In this document: in pieces, positions 34,638 to 44,292 of the stretch
How the letters are laid out: every line of letters starts with the position of its first letter
Numbering within the stretch: the first letter of the stretch is position 1
From: JAJEFO01 sp965208685
GTDB lineage: Bacteria; Pseudomonadota; Alphaproteobacteria; Rhodobacterales; Rhodobacteraceae
DNA: 64,000 nt
Assembly (NCBI GenBank): GCA_965208685.1
Contig: CBDBPL010000007.1
Location: forward strand, 4,030,001-4,094,000
Reading direction: 5' to 3'
Program-made: the position numbers and the translations under genes
The notes under the pieces: model-generated
What the model saw: only the letters and a program-made list of their open reading frames with translations
Told to the model about the DNA's origin: nothing
The model's database searches: none

Positions 34638-36239
34638 ATGAACGAGCTCCTTGCATGGATCGCGGGCGGCCTTGGCCTCTTCATCGTGGGAATGTGGATC
34701 CTCACCGAAAACCTGAAGGCGCTTGCGAGCCGACGGCTGCGAATTGCCGCAGGCCGATGGACCGGAAACCGGTTCTCGGCCCTTGCCTGGGGCGCCCTGG
34801 CCGGCGGGGTCACCCAGAGCATGACGGCGGTGACCTTCATCGTGGTGAGCATACTTCGCTCGGGGCTCGTCACGACCCGCGGCGCGCTCGCACTGGTTCT
34901 CGGCGGAACCCTCGGGGTGTCCGGCCTCGTCGTGATCGTCACCTTCGACATCAAGGTCGTCTCGCTCTACGCCCTCGGCATCGCCGGCGCGGCGGTTGCG
35001 AGCAGCCGGCTGTCGAGGTTCAGGCGCGTGGCGGCATCCTTCCTCGGAGGGGCCATGATCGTGCTCGGCCTCGTGCTCGTCAAGGACGCCGCTGCGCCCC
35101 TCGCCGAGCAGCCCTGGTTCCGGGGGATGATCGAGGGAACGGGGGATTCGCTCGCGCTCGCGTTCCTGGTGTCCGCGCTGCTCACGTTTGCCGTGCAGTC
35201 ATCGAGCGCAGTCTCGATCTTCGGCATCAGTCTCGCGGCGGTAGGGCTCCTCTCCGTCGACCAGGCGATCATGATCATGTACGGAAGCCTGATCGGATCG
35301 GGCGCGATCGTCTGCGCGCTGTCGGCCGGGCTCACGGGCCGCTCGCGCCAGGTGTCCATGTACCTGGTCGGCTACAACATGCTCGTCTGTGCGGTGCTGG
35401 TTCCGCTCCTGTACGTCGAGATCCATCTTGGCGTTCCCCTGGTCAAGGCATTGGCCCTTTCGCTGGATCTCGGACTGGAGCAGCAGCTTGCCGCCGTCTA
35501 CGTGTTTCTCTGCGTGTTCCCGCTGCCCGTGATGCTCGCCGGGCTCGGGTGGTCGGCCTCGGCACTGGAGCGGCTGTGGCCGGCATCGGCGTCCGACGCG
35601 CTGGCCCGCCCCAGTTTCCTGCACGACCACGCCACCGTGGACGTCGAGACCTCGGTGTTCCTCGTCGACCTGGAGCAGAGGCGGGCCATGCAGGACCTCT
35701 CCGAGTATTTCGAAGCGGTGCGCCGGAGCGAAAGGGTCTGGCCCCTTCGCGCGGGCATGAAGAAGCTCCTCACCGAGATCGCCGAATTCCTGGACGACCT
35801 TCACGAACGCCATCCCATGCACGGGATCGAGGCACAGAACTCCCTGCGCAATCGCCAGAAGCTCCTGACCTGGCTGGAAGATTCGCTCGGGATCATGTGC
35901 GAGACGCTCGCGGACATCGACGGCCGGTCCTCGATCGGCCAGCTGCGCACGACGGTCTGCGAGAGCGTCGACGGCGTGCTCCTTTCGCTGGTGGACGCGG
36001 CGGGGTCCGGCGACCCGACGGACCGGGCGGTCGCGCAGAGGCTAACCGGCGATCGCGGCGAGATGATGCGCGGGCTCCGGACGAGGTACCTGCAGCAGGA
36101 TCCGCCGCTGCAGAAAACCGACCTGATCAATGTCCTCCTGGTCACCAACTCCGTGGAGGAGGCGTTCTTCCTGTTCTCCAAGATCGAGAAGGAGTTCGAA
36201 CCCGCTCCCGACGTCCAGGCCCATGTTCCCCACGCCTGA
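34638..36239 (+). CDS. Na/Pi cotransporter family protein
   Basis: The product is 533 residues. The N-terminal 310 residues hold about nine membrane helices in two inverted halves, each with the substrate motif of the family: GGVTQSMTAVTF (residues about 54-65, a variant of QSSSA) and FAVQSSSAVSIFGISL (about 184-199, standard). The C-terminal 200 residues form a helical PhoU-like cytoplasmic region (RRAMQDLSEYFEAVRRSERV). The family takes up phosphate with sodium. The non-standard first QSM motif may alter specificity. It stands alone, converging with the kinase operon. Confidence 0.87.
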   Translation: MNELLAWIAGGLGLFIVGMWILTENLKALASRRLRIAAGRWTGNRFSALAWGALAGGVTQSMTAVTFIVVSILRSGLVTTRGALALVLGGTLGVSGLVVIVTFDIKVVSLYALGIAGAAVASSRLSRFRRVAASFLGGAMIVLGLVLVKDAAAPLAEQPWFRGMIEGTGDSLALAFLVSALLTFAVQSSSAVSIFGISLAAVGLLSVDQAIMIMYGSLIGSGAIVCALSAGLTGRSRQVSMYLVGYNMLVCAVLVPLLYVEIHLGVPLVKALALSLDLGLEQQLAAVYVFLCVFPLPVMLAGLGWSASALERLWPASASDALARPSFLHDHATVDVETSVFLVDLEQRRAMQDLSEYFEAVRRSERVWPLRAGMKKLLTEIAEFLDDLHERHPMHGIEAQNSLRNRQKLLTWLEDSLGIMCETLADIDGRSSIGQLRTTVCESVDGVLLSLVDAAGSGDPTDRAVAQRLTGDRGEMMRGLRTRYLQQDPPLQKTDLINVLLVTNSVEEAFFLFSKIEKEFEPAPDVQAHVPHA

Positions 36240-36253
36240 CCAGGCTCCGGCGG

Positions 36254-36300
36254 GCGAGCATCCCGCAGCGCAGGTCAACGGCATCCCGCGGGATGCTCGC
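36254..36300. terminator. Stem-loop between converging genes
   Basis: Perfect 13-base arms gcgagcatcccgc (36254-36266) and gcgggatgctcgc (36288-36300) lie 15 bases after the transporter stop. The second arm is also part of a 16-base palindrome. No T run follows; it would still be a strong transcript end or roadblock for both converging genes. Confidence 0.6.
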
Positions 36301-36505
36301 AAAGCCGGCGCCGGCGGACGGAGGGCCGACCAGTGCCGCGCAGACCCGCCCCGCCCCGTCCGTGCGCCGCGCCAGGAGGAGCCAGGAGGAGGACGCGCGA
36401 ACGCCGGCACCGCCAAGGGACGGTGATCGCGGCGGCTCGGCGCAACCGGTCCGCTGGCCGTTCAGGGCCAGCGACGCCCACACGACGGGATTCCTGCCCC
36501 TTGCC

Positions 36506-38905
36506 TCATTTCTGCCGAGACGGGGACAGCACGACCGTCACCCCGGAATTCGACTCCCGTGGCGCCTTGCCGTCGATTTCGTCCTCGCTGCGGAACGTCA
36601 CGTCCACGTCCAGGTTCTTCAGCCTCTTGATGTAAGGGGCCAGGTCGTCTCTCTTGCCTGAAACGATCAGCACGGTGTCCACGTCCAGCCGAGGCTGCGC
36701 GGCCTCAATCACTTGGGTCAACGACCGGAGATTCTCCTTGAGAACGTCGGTTCCGGCCATCCCCGCGGCGGCAAGCCTCCTGTGCGACGAGAATATGTAC
36801 ATCAGCATCGTCCTGATCCCGGGAGCCAGCTTGGTGCAGTTCTCCCTCTGCATCTTCACGTAGTTGATCAGGACAACCACGATCGCGAACGCAAGCTCGA
36901 AAGGATAGGTCTGGTCGCCCAGCATGGTCCGCTGGTAACCGAGAAAGAGCCCGATTCCGCAAAGGCCGGCGGCATAGCTGAAGACCAGCTTGTCCCATCC
37001 CGAGAAGATCTCGAAATTCGAGTTCACGAACCGCGACACGCTGACGCGAAACGAGGCATCGAGCGATTGACGCGCAAGCGTCGCGGCCTGCTTCGTGCGC
37101 AGGTTGTTCATGCCGACGAAGAACAGGCCGAGGGCGGCGCAGAAGGGCCACTGCCTGGGATCCAGGACGTAGGCCCACAGGATCGGGACGGCGAAGCAGA
37201 ACGAGTTCATCCTCAGCCAGAATTTCGCCGACCTGTACTTCTTCCTGTCCGACGGGTCGTCGCCATCGTCAACGTATATGTCAAGCGACTGGAATATGTT
37301 CACGTAGTAGATCGTGGCGGTCAGGGCGAAGGAAAAGCACACCAGCCTCCCGGGCAGGGATTCGATCAACGAAACGTCTTCGATCCAAAGCAGGCCGCGA
37401 AGGCGCTGAACCGTGTTCCAGTTGTCGAGATCATTGAAAATGATCGCGGTGGGCACGACAAGCGCACAGATGCAGAATGCGCATATGCAGACCCGCTTCC
37501 AGTTGTCGAGCGTCTTGTGATCCATCGCCCAGACGAACCCGTCGTCCGGCCTGTCCGCGACGCTCTTGATGGTCGCTTTCATGTAGGCGGCGGATTCCAC
37601 AGTTGCAGCAAAGATCTCCATGATCTGGGAGCGCTTCACCTGGGCCTCCAGGTTCGCCAGGACCGCGGCGATGCGTGACCGCATGCTGCCGAAGATGTCG
37701 CCGGCCGCGCCGTTGCCGCCGCTGCCGGACCTGTATTCCAGCGCCCTGCGCTCCGGGTCCCGGGTCAGGCAGTCGTCGATGACCATCGCCAGGTCGGGAA
37801 CCTTGACCCAGGCGTCGTCCAGGTGCCACTGCAGATCGTCCATCCTCACTTGCGTTCCGACAATGCACTCCAGCAGGATCACGCCGAAGGAATAGACGTC
37901 GGAAAGCTGCTCCCGCGGGCTGCCCTTGATCACCTCGGGGCTTGCGTAGGCCTGTGCGTTCGAGACCTCCCTCGCGTTGCCGGAACTCCTCGATAGCAGG
38001 TTGTTGACGCCGAAGTCGATGAGACGGATTCCTGCGCCCCTGTCCGTGACCAGGATGTTCGACGGGGTAAGGTCGTGGTGCCACTGCCTGCGCTCGTGCA
38101 GCGCGCCCAGCGTGCTCAGCAAGCCGGTTGCCACGATTCGAACCTTGTCGATGTGTTCCTTGCCCAGCCCCGCCTTCCGTGCATCCGGCCCGTGGTTGAG
38201 CAGCGTGAAGATGGTCCCGTCGACAAACTCCCTGAGCGTTTCCCCTTCGATGAATTCCATCAGGATCCAGCCTGATCCGCATTCATGGACCTTCGGCGCG
38301 GTCGGCGCCCTGCCATACCTGGACTTGTATTCCGCAAGTGGTTCAGTCAGCGTCTCGTCTTCGACGTACTTCAGCTGCAGGAGCTTCAATACGTTCCGGT
38401 GATCCTCTCCGCACAGGAAGACCAGGGATGTCGTGCCGAACCGGTAGGGAAGGATGTTGGCCATCTCCTCCAGGGGAACGCGATATATGCGATGAATGAA
38501 CTCGACGGTGTCCGGGTCCCTGAAACACTCCTCGGCGCGTTTCCGGTTGTCGTCCTGCCTGCAGGTTGATCCGATGAGCATGCAGGTTGATCCGATGAGA
38601 AAGCCGAGGCCGCCCCTGAACACCCTGGCCTCTTCCGCGATCCGGCCGGATCGGTCCGCTTCGCCAAGCCGGGTCCATGCCGCGACGAGAGAGTCCAGGC
38701 GCTCGACCGCGGAGTCCACGTTCCTGTCATACCTGATCAGGAAATCCACCAGGTCATCGATCGTGTTCCGGCGGGAATGCTCATCCTCGATGACTTCCTT
38801 CAGCGAGCGGAAGAGCCCGTCCGCGTCGGACTTCCCGTCATCGATCGATTCCAGGACGTTCAGCAACCTGCCCGCATGCGTCCAGATCTTCGTTGACTCC
38901 GACAT
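36506..38905 (-). CDS. Membrane-spanning protein kinase-like protein, partner of patatin
   Basis: The product is 799 residues. The helical N-terminus (1-150) is unassigned. A Ser/Thr kinase-like domain (about 150-420) has the ATP lysine in NVLKLLQLK, the catalytic loop HHDLTPSNILV (HHD instead of HRD, with the D and N kept), metal-binding LIDFGVNN and the ASPEVI and SDVYSFGVILLE helices. Five or six membrane segments follow (about 467-487, 515-533, 556-578, 585-600, 640-657, 668-685). A cytoplasmic end (about 730-799) with VDTVLIVSGKRDDLAPYIKR resembles a small nucleotide- or NAD-binding-like fold (weak). The gene starts 23 bases after the patatin stop, so they form an operon. Confidence 0.78.
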   Translation of the reverse strand: MSESTKIWTHAGRLLNVLESIDDGKSDADGLFRSLKEVIEDEHSRRNTIDDLVDFLIRYDRNVDSAVERLDSLVAAWTRLGEADRSGRIAEEARVFRGGLGFLIGSTCMLIGSTCRQDDNRKRAEECFRDPDTVEFIHRIYRVPLEEMANILPYRFGTTSLVFLCGEDHRNVLKLLQLKYVEDETLTEPLAEYKSRYGRAPTAPKVHECGSGWILMEFIEGETLREFVDGTIFTLLNHGPDARKAGLGKEHIDKVRIVATGLLSTLGALHERRQWHHDLTPSNILVTDRGAGIRLIDFGVNNLLSRSSGNAREVSNAQAYASPEVIKGSPREQLSDVYSFGVILLECIVGTQVRMDDLQWHLDDAWVKVPDLAMVIDDCLTRDPERRALEYRSGSGGNGAAGDIFGSMRSRIAAVLANLEAQVKRSQIMEIFAATVESAAYMKATIKSVADRPDDGFVWAMDHKTLDNWKRVCICAFCICALVVPTAIIFNDLDNWNTVQRLRGLLWIEDVSLIESLPGRLVCFSFALTATIYYVNIFQSLDIYVDDGDDPSDRKKYRSAKFWLRMNSFCFAVPILWAYVLDPRQWPFCAALGLFFVGMNNLRTKQAATLARQSLDASFRVSVSRFVNSNFEIFSGWDKLVFSYAAGLCGIGLFLGYQRTMLGDQTYPFELAFAIVVVLINYVKMQRENCTKLAPGIRTMLMYIFSSHRRLAAAGMAGTDVLKENLRSLTQVIEAAQPRLDVDTVLIVSGKRDDLAPYIKRLKNLDVDVTFRSEDEIDGKAPRESNSGVTVVLSPSRQK

Positions 38906-38928
38906 GTTTCCCTCGCAATCCCCAGACT

Positions 38929-39936
38929 TCAGGCAATTCCTGCCGTGGCGCCGCTGCGGAACGAGCCGCCCAGCACTTGCGTCGCGATGAACCCGTCCAG
39001 GCCAAGCGCCGAGAAGACAGCGTCGAATCCATCGCGTGCCGCGCTTTCGAGAACCGCCGGCCGGGTCTCCAGCTGCGACACGTTCCCGAGCGTGCCGTCC
39101 AGCTGGACCCTCTGCGCGTGGATGTCCGGGCAGGCTCCGCTTTCCGCGTTCCTGATCTCGTCCATCTCCCTGGAATAGCCGTGGTGGATCTGAAGCCAGT
39201 CCTCGACTATCTCGGCAGGCTGATGCCGAAGGGCGAACCGCAGCAGTGCAGACGACACCAGGCCCGGCGCCTCGCGGGTCGTCCCCCTGGTCCGGGTCAG
39301 AAGGACAAGGGCGTGCGTCACCCCCGCAGCGCGAGCGGTCCGCAGCGGAATCGACTCGTACAAGGCCGAGTCGAACAGAAAGTCGTCATTGTACGGAACC
39401 GCCGCGCCCGCGATTCCGGGAACGGTGATGCTGCACCGCAGGGCCTCGAACACGTCCTCGTCGCGGGAAAATTCCGAAATCGTCACCGGAGCCCGGTGGC
39501 GCATTGACGAGCCGATGACGTTCAGCGGGATGTCGCTGTCCAGTATCGCCGAGGTGTCAAGCGGCCGGACCTCACGGCAGACATGATCAATGAGATAGGA
39601 CGTGTCCATCACCGGACGCCGCGACAGCAGGTTCAGCTTGCGGATGAACCGCCTGCCGCCGAGGCACTGGTAGTAGATCGTCGTGCCGAACCTTGCCTGC
39701 GACGCCACGAAATACGCCCCGGCCATGGCGCCGGACGACGAACCGTAGACGACGTCGAACACGTTGCGCAGGCCGAGATGCTCAAGCGCCGCGACCATTC
39801 CGCCTGACACCACGCCTCTCATTCCGCCGCCTTCTATGACGAGCGCCAGGCGGCAATCGTCGTTGCGGTCTCCGGGCCTGCTTCCCTGCCTGGCCCGGAG
39901 CCTGATCAGCTCCAACGTTGGAATGACGGTCGGCAC
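38929..39936 (-). CDS. Patatin-like phospholipase
   Basis: The product is about 335 residues from the GTG at 39936; a TTG at 40083 would extend it by 49 poor-looking residues. The catalytic set is complete: oxyanion loop EGGGMRGVVSGG (residues about 35-46), nucleophile elbow YGSSSGAMAG (serine near 65) and the dyad aspartate in FLFDSALYESIPL (about 188; DSA replaces the usual DGG/DGA). Patatins hydrolyse membrane phospholipids and serve as killing effectors in CBASS and other defences, or in lipid turnover. Its partner kinase follows at once. No cyclase gene is present nearby, so the trigger would have to come through the kinase (inference). Confidence 0.85.
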   Translation of the reverse strand: MPTVIPTLELIRLRARQGSRPGDRNDDCRLALVIEGGGMRGVVSGGMVAALEHLGLRNVFDVVYGSSSGAMAGAYFVASQARFGTTIYYQCLGGRRFIRKLNLLSRRPVMDTSYLIDHVCREVRPLDTSAILDSDIPLNVIGSSMRHRAPVTISEFSRDEDVFEALRCSITVPGIAGAAVPYNDDFLFDSALYESIPLRTARAAGVTHALVLLTRTRGTTREAPGLVSSALLRFALRHQPAEIVEDWLQIHHGYSREMDEIRNAESGACPDIHAQRVQLDGTLGNVSQLETRPAVLESAARDGFDAVFSALGLDGFIATQVLGGSFRSGATAGIA

Positions 39937-40384
39937 CGGCGCGTTCTCTCTCGACTTGCGGCCGGCACATCTCAGCACAGACCGAAGCGGAATCACAACA
40001 GCGGATTCCCGTGAGGGCGCGAATGCCCGGACCCTTGGCTGGCCGGGCTTCAGCCTCGTCAGGTCATGCGCTGCAGCAGGCAAGGCATCGCCGGCCCGGC
40101 GCCACGCCCATGCCGTCCGACGCGGCTCCGCAACGGCATCGTGACCATCGGGACTGCGGTCCTGTCACGATGCGAAACCGAAAGCGTGGCCCTTCAGAGA
40201 CTGCGAGGACAAATCGACCACCCGTTTCGCCCATGAGCGGAGACGAAAGTTCCCGTGATGCCGCACGGGGACCGTCGTGCCGAAGGAGGCCGTCATGCCG
40301 AAGGGCTGCCGCCTCCTGATCCACGAAGAGAGATGCCAGAGGCGCGCCCTGACCTGTCCGCAGGATGCCGCGCCCTGACAGCTT

Positions 40385-40810
40385 ATGGACAACTTGCCCG
40401 CTGGTTTCCTGGCCAGCCTCTCGTGCGCGGACGCCCGGGCTGCTGATCGACTTGAATCCAACGGATCGGAAGCACGAGATCCCGTGTCGCCTCGTGCATC
40501 CTTGTGCCGACAACCCCGACCCTGCGGACTTGCTGTCCTCGTCCATGGGCGCGCATTCAGGAGCCTTGGACGGGATTTCCGTCTCGCCCGCGACCGCCGG
40601 CCAGGCGCCGCCGGCACCGGCCCGCATGGCAGACAGGAAGGCGCCCATCCCCTTGGGAGGTAGACGCCAGCGACGTCGGGCCATGGTCGGACACCGGTTT
40701 CCATGTCGTCTGGACGTCCTGCCGCGCGGCGATCATGGTCGACGTCGCCGCCAGGAACGGGAACGCGGCCTTCAACAGCGCCCAAGGCTTGAGGTCGCCG
40801 GGGTTCAGGA
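40385..40810 (+). pseudogene. Decayed metalloprotease-lipoprotein fragment (repeat copy A)
   Basis: About 400 bases align to 42229-42640. Near 40665-40760 the codons read DASDVGPWSDTGFHV then AARNGNAAFNSA, matching the region after the zinc site in the metzincin lipoproteins at 48130-49629 (LGPWSDTSMHV) and 51529-53046 (LGPWEDDGFHVV). No start and many stops; a relic. Confidence 0.55.
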
Positions 40811-40878
40811 CCATCCGGTGCTGCAGGCGTCCTTTGGCGCGGCCCGCGACCGGGCGGCGCCTGGCAGAGGGCGTTCCC

Positions 40879-41166
40879 TCACCTGTCGCGCGGCAACCGC
40901 TCCTCCAGGATGGCCTCGATGCGCGCCTGGCCCTTCGCGAGCTCGGTGATGGCTGCGCGGTTCTCGCGGATCTCCTCGCGGACGGATCCGATCTCGGCCC
41001 AGATGACGCCACTCACCGCCACCCCCAGCGCGGTCAGTCCGCCGATCAGCCACATCGTCGTCGTGCGGTCGAAGCCCTGCGCGTCCTTCCGCCCGAACGC
41101 CTTCTGCAGGGCGTCCGCCTGCTCCTTGGTGAAGCCGCTGCTGGTCAGGTCCGCCATGTCGGCCAA
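40879..41166 (-). CDS. Small membrane-anchored coiled-coil protein
   Basis: The product is about 95 residues. A short N-terminal helix (SSGFTKEQADALQKAFGRKD) is followed by one membrane segment (TTTMWLIGGLTALGVAVSGV) and a C-terminal coiled coil (GSVREEIRENRAAITELAKG). This layout recurs in small phage- and plasmid-linked proteins of alphaproteobacteria. I prefer the TTG at 41166, seven bases after ggagga, over the ATG at 41157. Role unknown. Confidence 0.62.
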   Translation of the reverse strand: MADMADLTSSGFTKEQADALQKAFGRKDAQGFDRTTTMWLIGGLTALGVAVSGVIWAEIGSVREEIRENRAAITELAKGQARIEAILEERLPRDR

Positions 41167-41480
41167 GGCTTTTCCTCCGTCTGCATGGCCCAACCTATGC
41201 GCGCGGACGCCGTTTCGCAAGACTGGCCGGCCCGCCGTGCCAATGGCATGCCTGCATAGGCCGGCACGTTTCCCGCAAGGGCCGCTGCGGCCCCTGTGCG
41301 CTGGTTCGACAGGACCTTGAGGCGCGTCGCTTCGCTCCGGGTGGCCGTTGCATTCAGCGGGCGACCCGACACGGCTGGACGTGGACCTGATTGCGGGAGA
41401 CAGCCCGTCGGGCGACAGAGGCTTGTCAAGAATTGCGGCAAGCGATAGCCTGCTGTTGTCATCGGGCAGGATGAGAAGGC

Positions 41481-41670
41481 ATGAACATCACAGCTGATTG
41501 GATTGCGCTTTGCGGGATTTGCGATTCTTTTGTTCCATTGGAACGTCCATGGCGACGTGAGAACGATTTCGGATCGTGTGTCTCGTCTCGAAGGTCGCAT
41601 GTCCGGCGTTGAACGGCAGATCGGAATGCTGGCCAGCCTGTTTGGACAGAAGAAGGAGACGACACAATGA
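41481..41670 (+). pseudogene. Small membrane protein, frameshifted
   Basis: The ATG at 41481 (MNITADWIAL) follows agaaggc. One base later in phase, from about 41506, the frame reads FAGFAILLFHWNV, then DVRTISDRVSRLEGRMSGVE and RQIGMLASLFGQKKE. The combined product would be a membrane helix plus coiled coil, like the protein at 40879. A one-base shift near 41505-41512 breaks it. Its TGA overlaps the next ATG (ATGA). Confidence 0.5.
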
Positions 41671-41774
41671 AATACCTTGCCCTGATCGCGACCGTTCTTT
41701 TGCTAGCGTCCTGCTCCCAGGCGACCGACTACATGGGCCGAATCACCGGACAAAGCGAGGATGTCGCGCTGTAG
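41667..41774 (+). CDS. Very small lipoprotein (35 residues)
   Basis: The frame MKYLALIATVLLLASCSQA is a complete lipoprotein signal with lipobox LASC; only 20 residues remain after the lipidated cysteine (ATDYMGRITGQSEDVAL). Size and form resemble entericidin-like peptides. The start overlaps the stop of the preceding small membrane protein frame and follows gaaggaga, so the two were co-expressed. Confidence 0.65.
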   Translation: MKYLALIATVLLLASCSQATDYMGRITGQSEDVAL

Positions 41775-41872
41775 CGTGAGCGACTCCGGTGACGTTGGCA
41801 CGTCACCGTTCCCACAGAAATCGCGCAGGGGACTGCCGCGTGAACGCGGCGGGGGAATGCGCGCTCCTTGTT

Positions 41873-42003
41873 GACAGGCGTGACCGGAGCCTGTGGGTTT
41901 CTCGCATTGTACAGGCAGTCAACGCGGAGCTGACTCGACAATGGCAGCTCCCGTCCGGCCCCGAACTCGCGCCAGCCGTCACACTGGTCCCTCCTGACGG
42001 CTG
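41873..42003 (+). pseudogene. Decayed metalloprotease-lipoprotein fragment
   Basis: About 130 bases match 48602-48731 inside the metzincin lipoprotein gene. Codons read IVQAVNAELTRQWQLPSGPE and LAPAVTLVPPDG against VVQAINAALPRHWQLQFSPE and PAPAVTPVPPDG. The fragment ends abruptly at the IS21-like sequence that follows. Confidence 0.65.
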
Positions 42004-42014
42004 CCCGGCATTGC

Positions 42015-42232
42015 GGCCGCATTCCAGGAGCGGGCGGCGCGCCACGATCTCGACGACTGGCCGTTCGAGGACCGGCTCACGCCGCCGATCGACCACGAGG
42101 TCGTCAAGCGGCGCTCGCGCGCGCTGCGGCGGCGGCACAGGAAGGCCCAGCCGTTCCGCCAGAAGGCCTGCTTCGAGGACATCAGCCTCACCCGGCGGCG
42201 CTGCCTCAAGCGCAGCCAGGACATTCATTGAT
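42015..42232 (+). mobile_element. IS21-family istB fragment
   Basis: One frame reads QERAARHDLDDWPFEDRLTP, DHEVVKRRSRALRRRHRKAQ and PFRQKACFEDISLTRRRCLK, ending TGA at about 42231. This is the N-terminal helical region of IstB (consensus: FEERL-LLVD-E-RR-LRR-LR-AK-RQ-ACLEDID-R-RGLDR), the ATPase helper of IS21 transposition. The ATPase domain itself and istA are missing. Confidence 0.55.
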
Positions 42233-42640
42233 CCCCCGTTCCTTGGCGAGCCTCACTTGCGAGGACGCCCGGGCCGCTGATCGACTTGACTCCACGGGGT
42301 CGGAAGCACGAGATCCCGTGCCGCCTCGTGCTTCCTTGCGCCGACGGCCCCTGCCCTGCGGACTTCCCGTCCTCGTTCAAGGGCGCGCATTCAAGAGCCG
42401 TGGACGGGATTTCCGTCTCGACCGCAACCACCGCCGAGGTGCCGCCGGCCCGCATGGCAAGCAGGAGGGCTCTCTTTCCAGGGGAGGCCGACGCCAGCGA
42501 CGTCGGGCCATGGACAACGGTTTCCAAGTCGTCGGGACTCGCTGCCGCGCGGCGATCACGACTGGCGCCGCCACCATGGAGGGGAACGCGGCCTTCAATG
42601 CGTTCGAGGCGCCGGGCTCCCCCGGGACCGGACCAAGAAA
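42229..42640 (+). repeat. Repeat copy B of the 40.4-kb segment
   Basis: This aligns to 40385-40810 over about 400 bases with scattered substitutions and small gaps. The protease-like codons (ADASDVGPW) are still visible near 42490, but the frame is lost after that. Confidence 0.65.
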
Positions 42641-42815
42641 AATCTCCGTTTCTCCCAAATGTTGGGGAGGCGCGCGGGCAGGAAGCTCGACTACTTTCCG
42701 CGTGTTTGTCCACGACGGCAGGTTTGGATCATTCCGGCCGACCGTGGAGAGCTTGCACCCGGTGCCAGTGGTTGTCGAGCGTACGAATGGAGGGTGCAGT
42801 GAGCAGATTCCGGTT
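42630..42815 (+). repeat. Dispersed repeat copy 2 with conserved 57-codon frame
   Basis: Second copy of the 34308-34490 repeat. The conserved frame (FSQMLGRRAGRKLDYFPRVC, then IIPADRGELAPGASGCRAYE) ends at a TGA at 42800-42802, the same place as in copy 1. DNA from here to 43237 has no recognisable gene. Confidence 0.6.
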
Positions 42816-43237
42816 GGCTTTCGTCGACGGCGGCCAGTTCTGGCCGCCGCTGCGTCATGGCGACGGGCTGGATTCGGCAGGGCGCTGCCGGGTCTTGATC
42901 TTCGTGGGCAGGAGCCAGGCCCGTCCCGGCAGATCGCCAGGCGCGTCTGGCGGCTTCGACCGCGAGCCGGAGCGCCTGCGCGCCGACGGTCGTCGATCAG
43001 CAGCCGTCGGCGACAACGATCGACCAGGTCCGGACCAAGGCTGCGCCGTTCCGTCAGGAGGCGCCACGTCTCACCTCATCGACCGGCTTCCCGTTCTGAA
43101 CCGGTCACCCGGAATTCCGGTGTCCGGCCAGTCCGGGATATCCGCACCGCCGCCTGCCGGCGCACCGAGGGAAGCAACACCGGTGCATGAGGCAGGATTT
43201 CACCCGCCCGGCGGAAAGGTCATTTGAAACAGGTTCA

Positions 43238-44063
43238 ATGAACTCGCGAAGCGAATTCACGGCGACGGCATGCTTGCTGATCGTGCTCGGAACGATCACG
43301 CTGTCGGCCCCGTATGTTGCGGCGGCGGAGGGTCGTCCGCGAAAGGGGAATCGGACCCGGACATCGTGGATCGTGCACCCGAAATGACGATCACGCCGCC
43401 TGAGCCCGTGCCCCGAAGTCCGTTGGCAACATTCCCGCGCAAACGCTGACTGCCGGCGGGAACCCGGGCGAAGTGGAAATCGCTCTCTATTTCCAGGATC
43501 CGGACAATGACCCGCTGACGTACTCTGCAGAGTCCAGCGATCCGGGCATCATAGGCGTCGGCATAACGGGCACCACTCTCACGCTCACTCCTGTTTCGGC
43601 AGGCGACGCGACGGTCACGGTCACCGCCAGCGACGGCAGCCTGGAAGCGACGCAGACGATCGCTGCAACAGTGCAGGAACCAGTTCAAGAACCTCCTGCC
43701 GAGCAGCGTACCGAGAGACCGCCGACAAGTTCGCCAACGCCGCCGCCCAAGCCGACACCGCAACCGCAACAACGGAGCGAGCCGGAAACAACGTTGACCG
43801 ACATAAATATCCGGATGACGCTCTCGGGCAATGGCCGGAGTGCCGACCTGAGGATCACGTTCGTGCCCGAGGACGCCCGACTGACCGTTCTCGACTACGA
43901 GGTAGACCCTTGGGGCAGTTTCAGCCGCTCGAGGCAGATCGGGAACACCAGGTTCATCAGATTCCATTGCCCGAACCGGAACGTCTACCAAGGAATCGTC
44001 ACTATCACGCTCAGCATGCAGCGTACCAGCGTTTCAACCTCGGTACAGGTCAACTGTCAATGA
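43238..44063 (+). pseudogene. Ig/cadherin-like lipoprotein, two frameshifts
   Basis: Three frames together make a paralogue of the lipoprotein at 46551-47363. First the signal (MNSRSEFTATACLLIVLGTI), then CGGGGSSAKGE and PEMTITPPEP in a second frame, then from about 43415 VGNIPAQTLTAGG and an Ig-like domain (VEIALYFQDPDNDPLTYSAE, GDATVTVTASDGSLEATQTI) in a third. The long final frame (43473-44063) adds a proline-rich linker and a 90-residue C-terminal domain. One-base shifts lie near 43315 and 43413. Expected location: lipid-anchored in the outer membrane. Confidence 0.68.
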
Positions 44064-44292
44064 AGCCGGATGCATTCCACGCCAGGCCGGCTCCGCGCAG
44101 CAGTCGTCAAGACTCGCAGCAACGGACCGTCACGTTGCGCCTGGACGCTGCGGCGGCGTCCCATTCCAAGTCCTGCAGCCCATGACGGCAGGGCTGCCCG
44201 AGCCGCCGCGCCGGTTTGACCAGCACGGACGCGGAAGCCGGGTACGGCAATCCGGAGCCTCGTGACATCGATCTCCCGGGAAGGGAAGCGGC

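Noticed and set aside
39937..40083. TTG-started extension of the patatin
   Set aside because: Extra residues are low-complexity and basic; homologous sequence seems to begin near LELIRLRARQG, just after the GTG at 39936.
40385..43237. A single intact mobile element covering 40.4-43.2 kb
   Set aside because: The repeats, IS21 piece and protease pieces are in mixed order and I see no terminal inverted repeats or target duplications, so it looks like layered debris.
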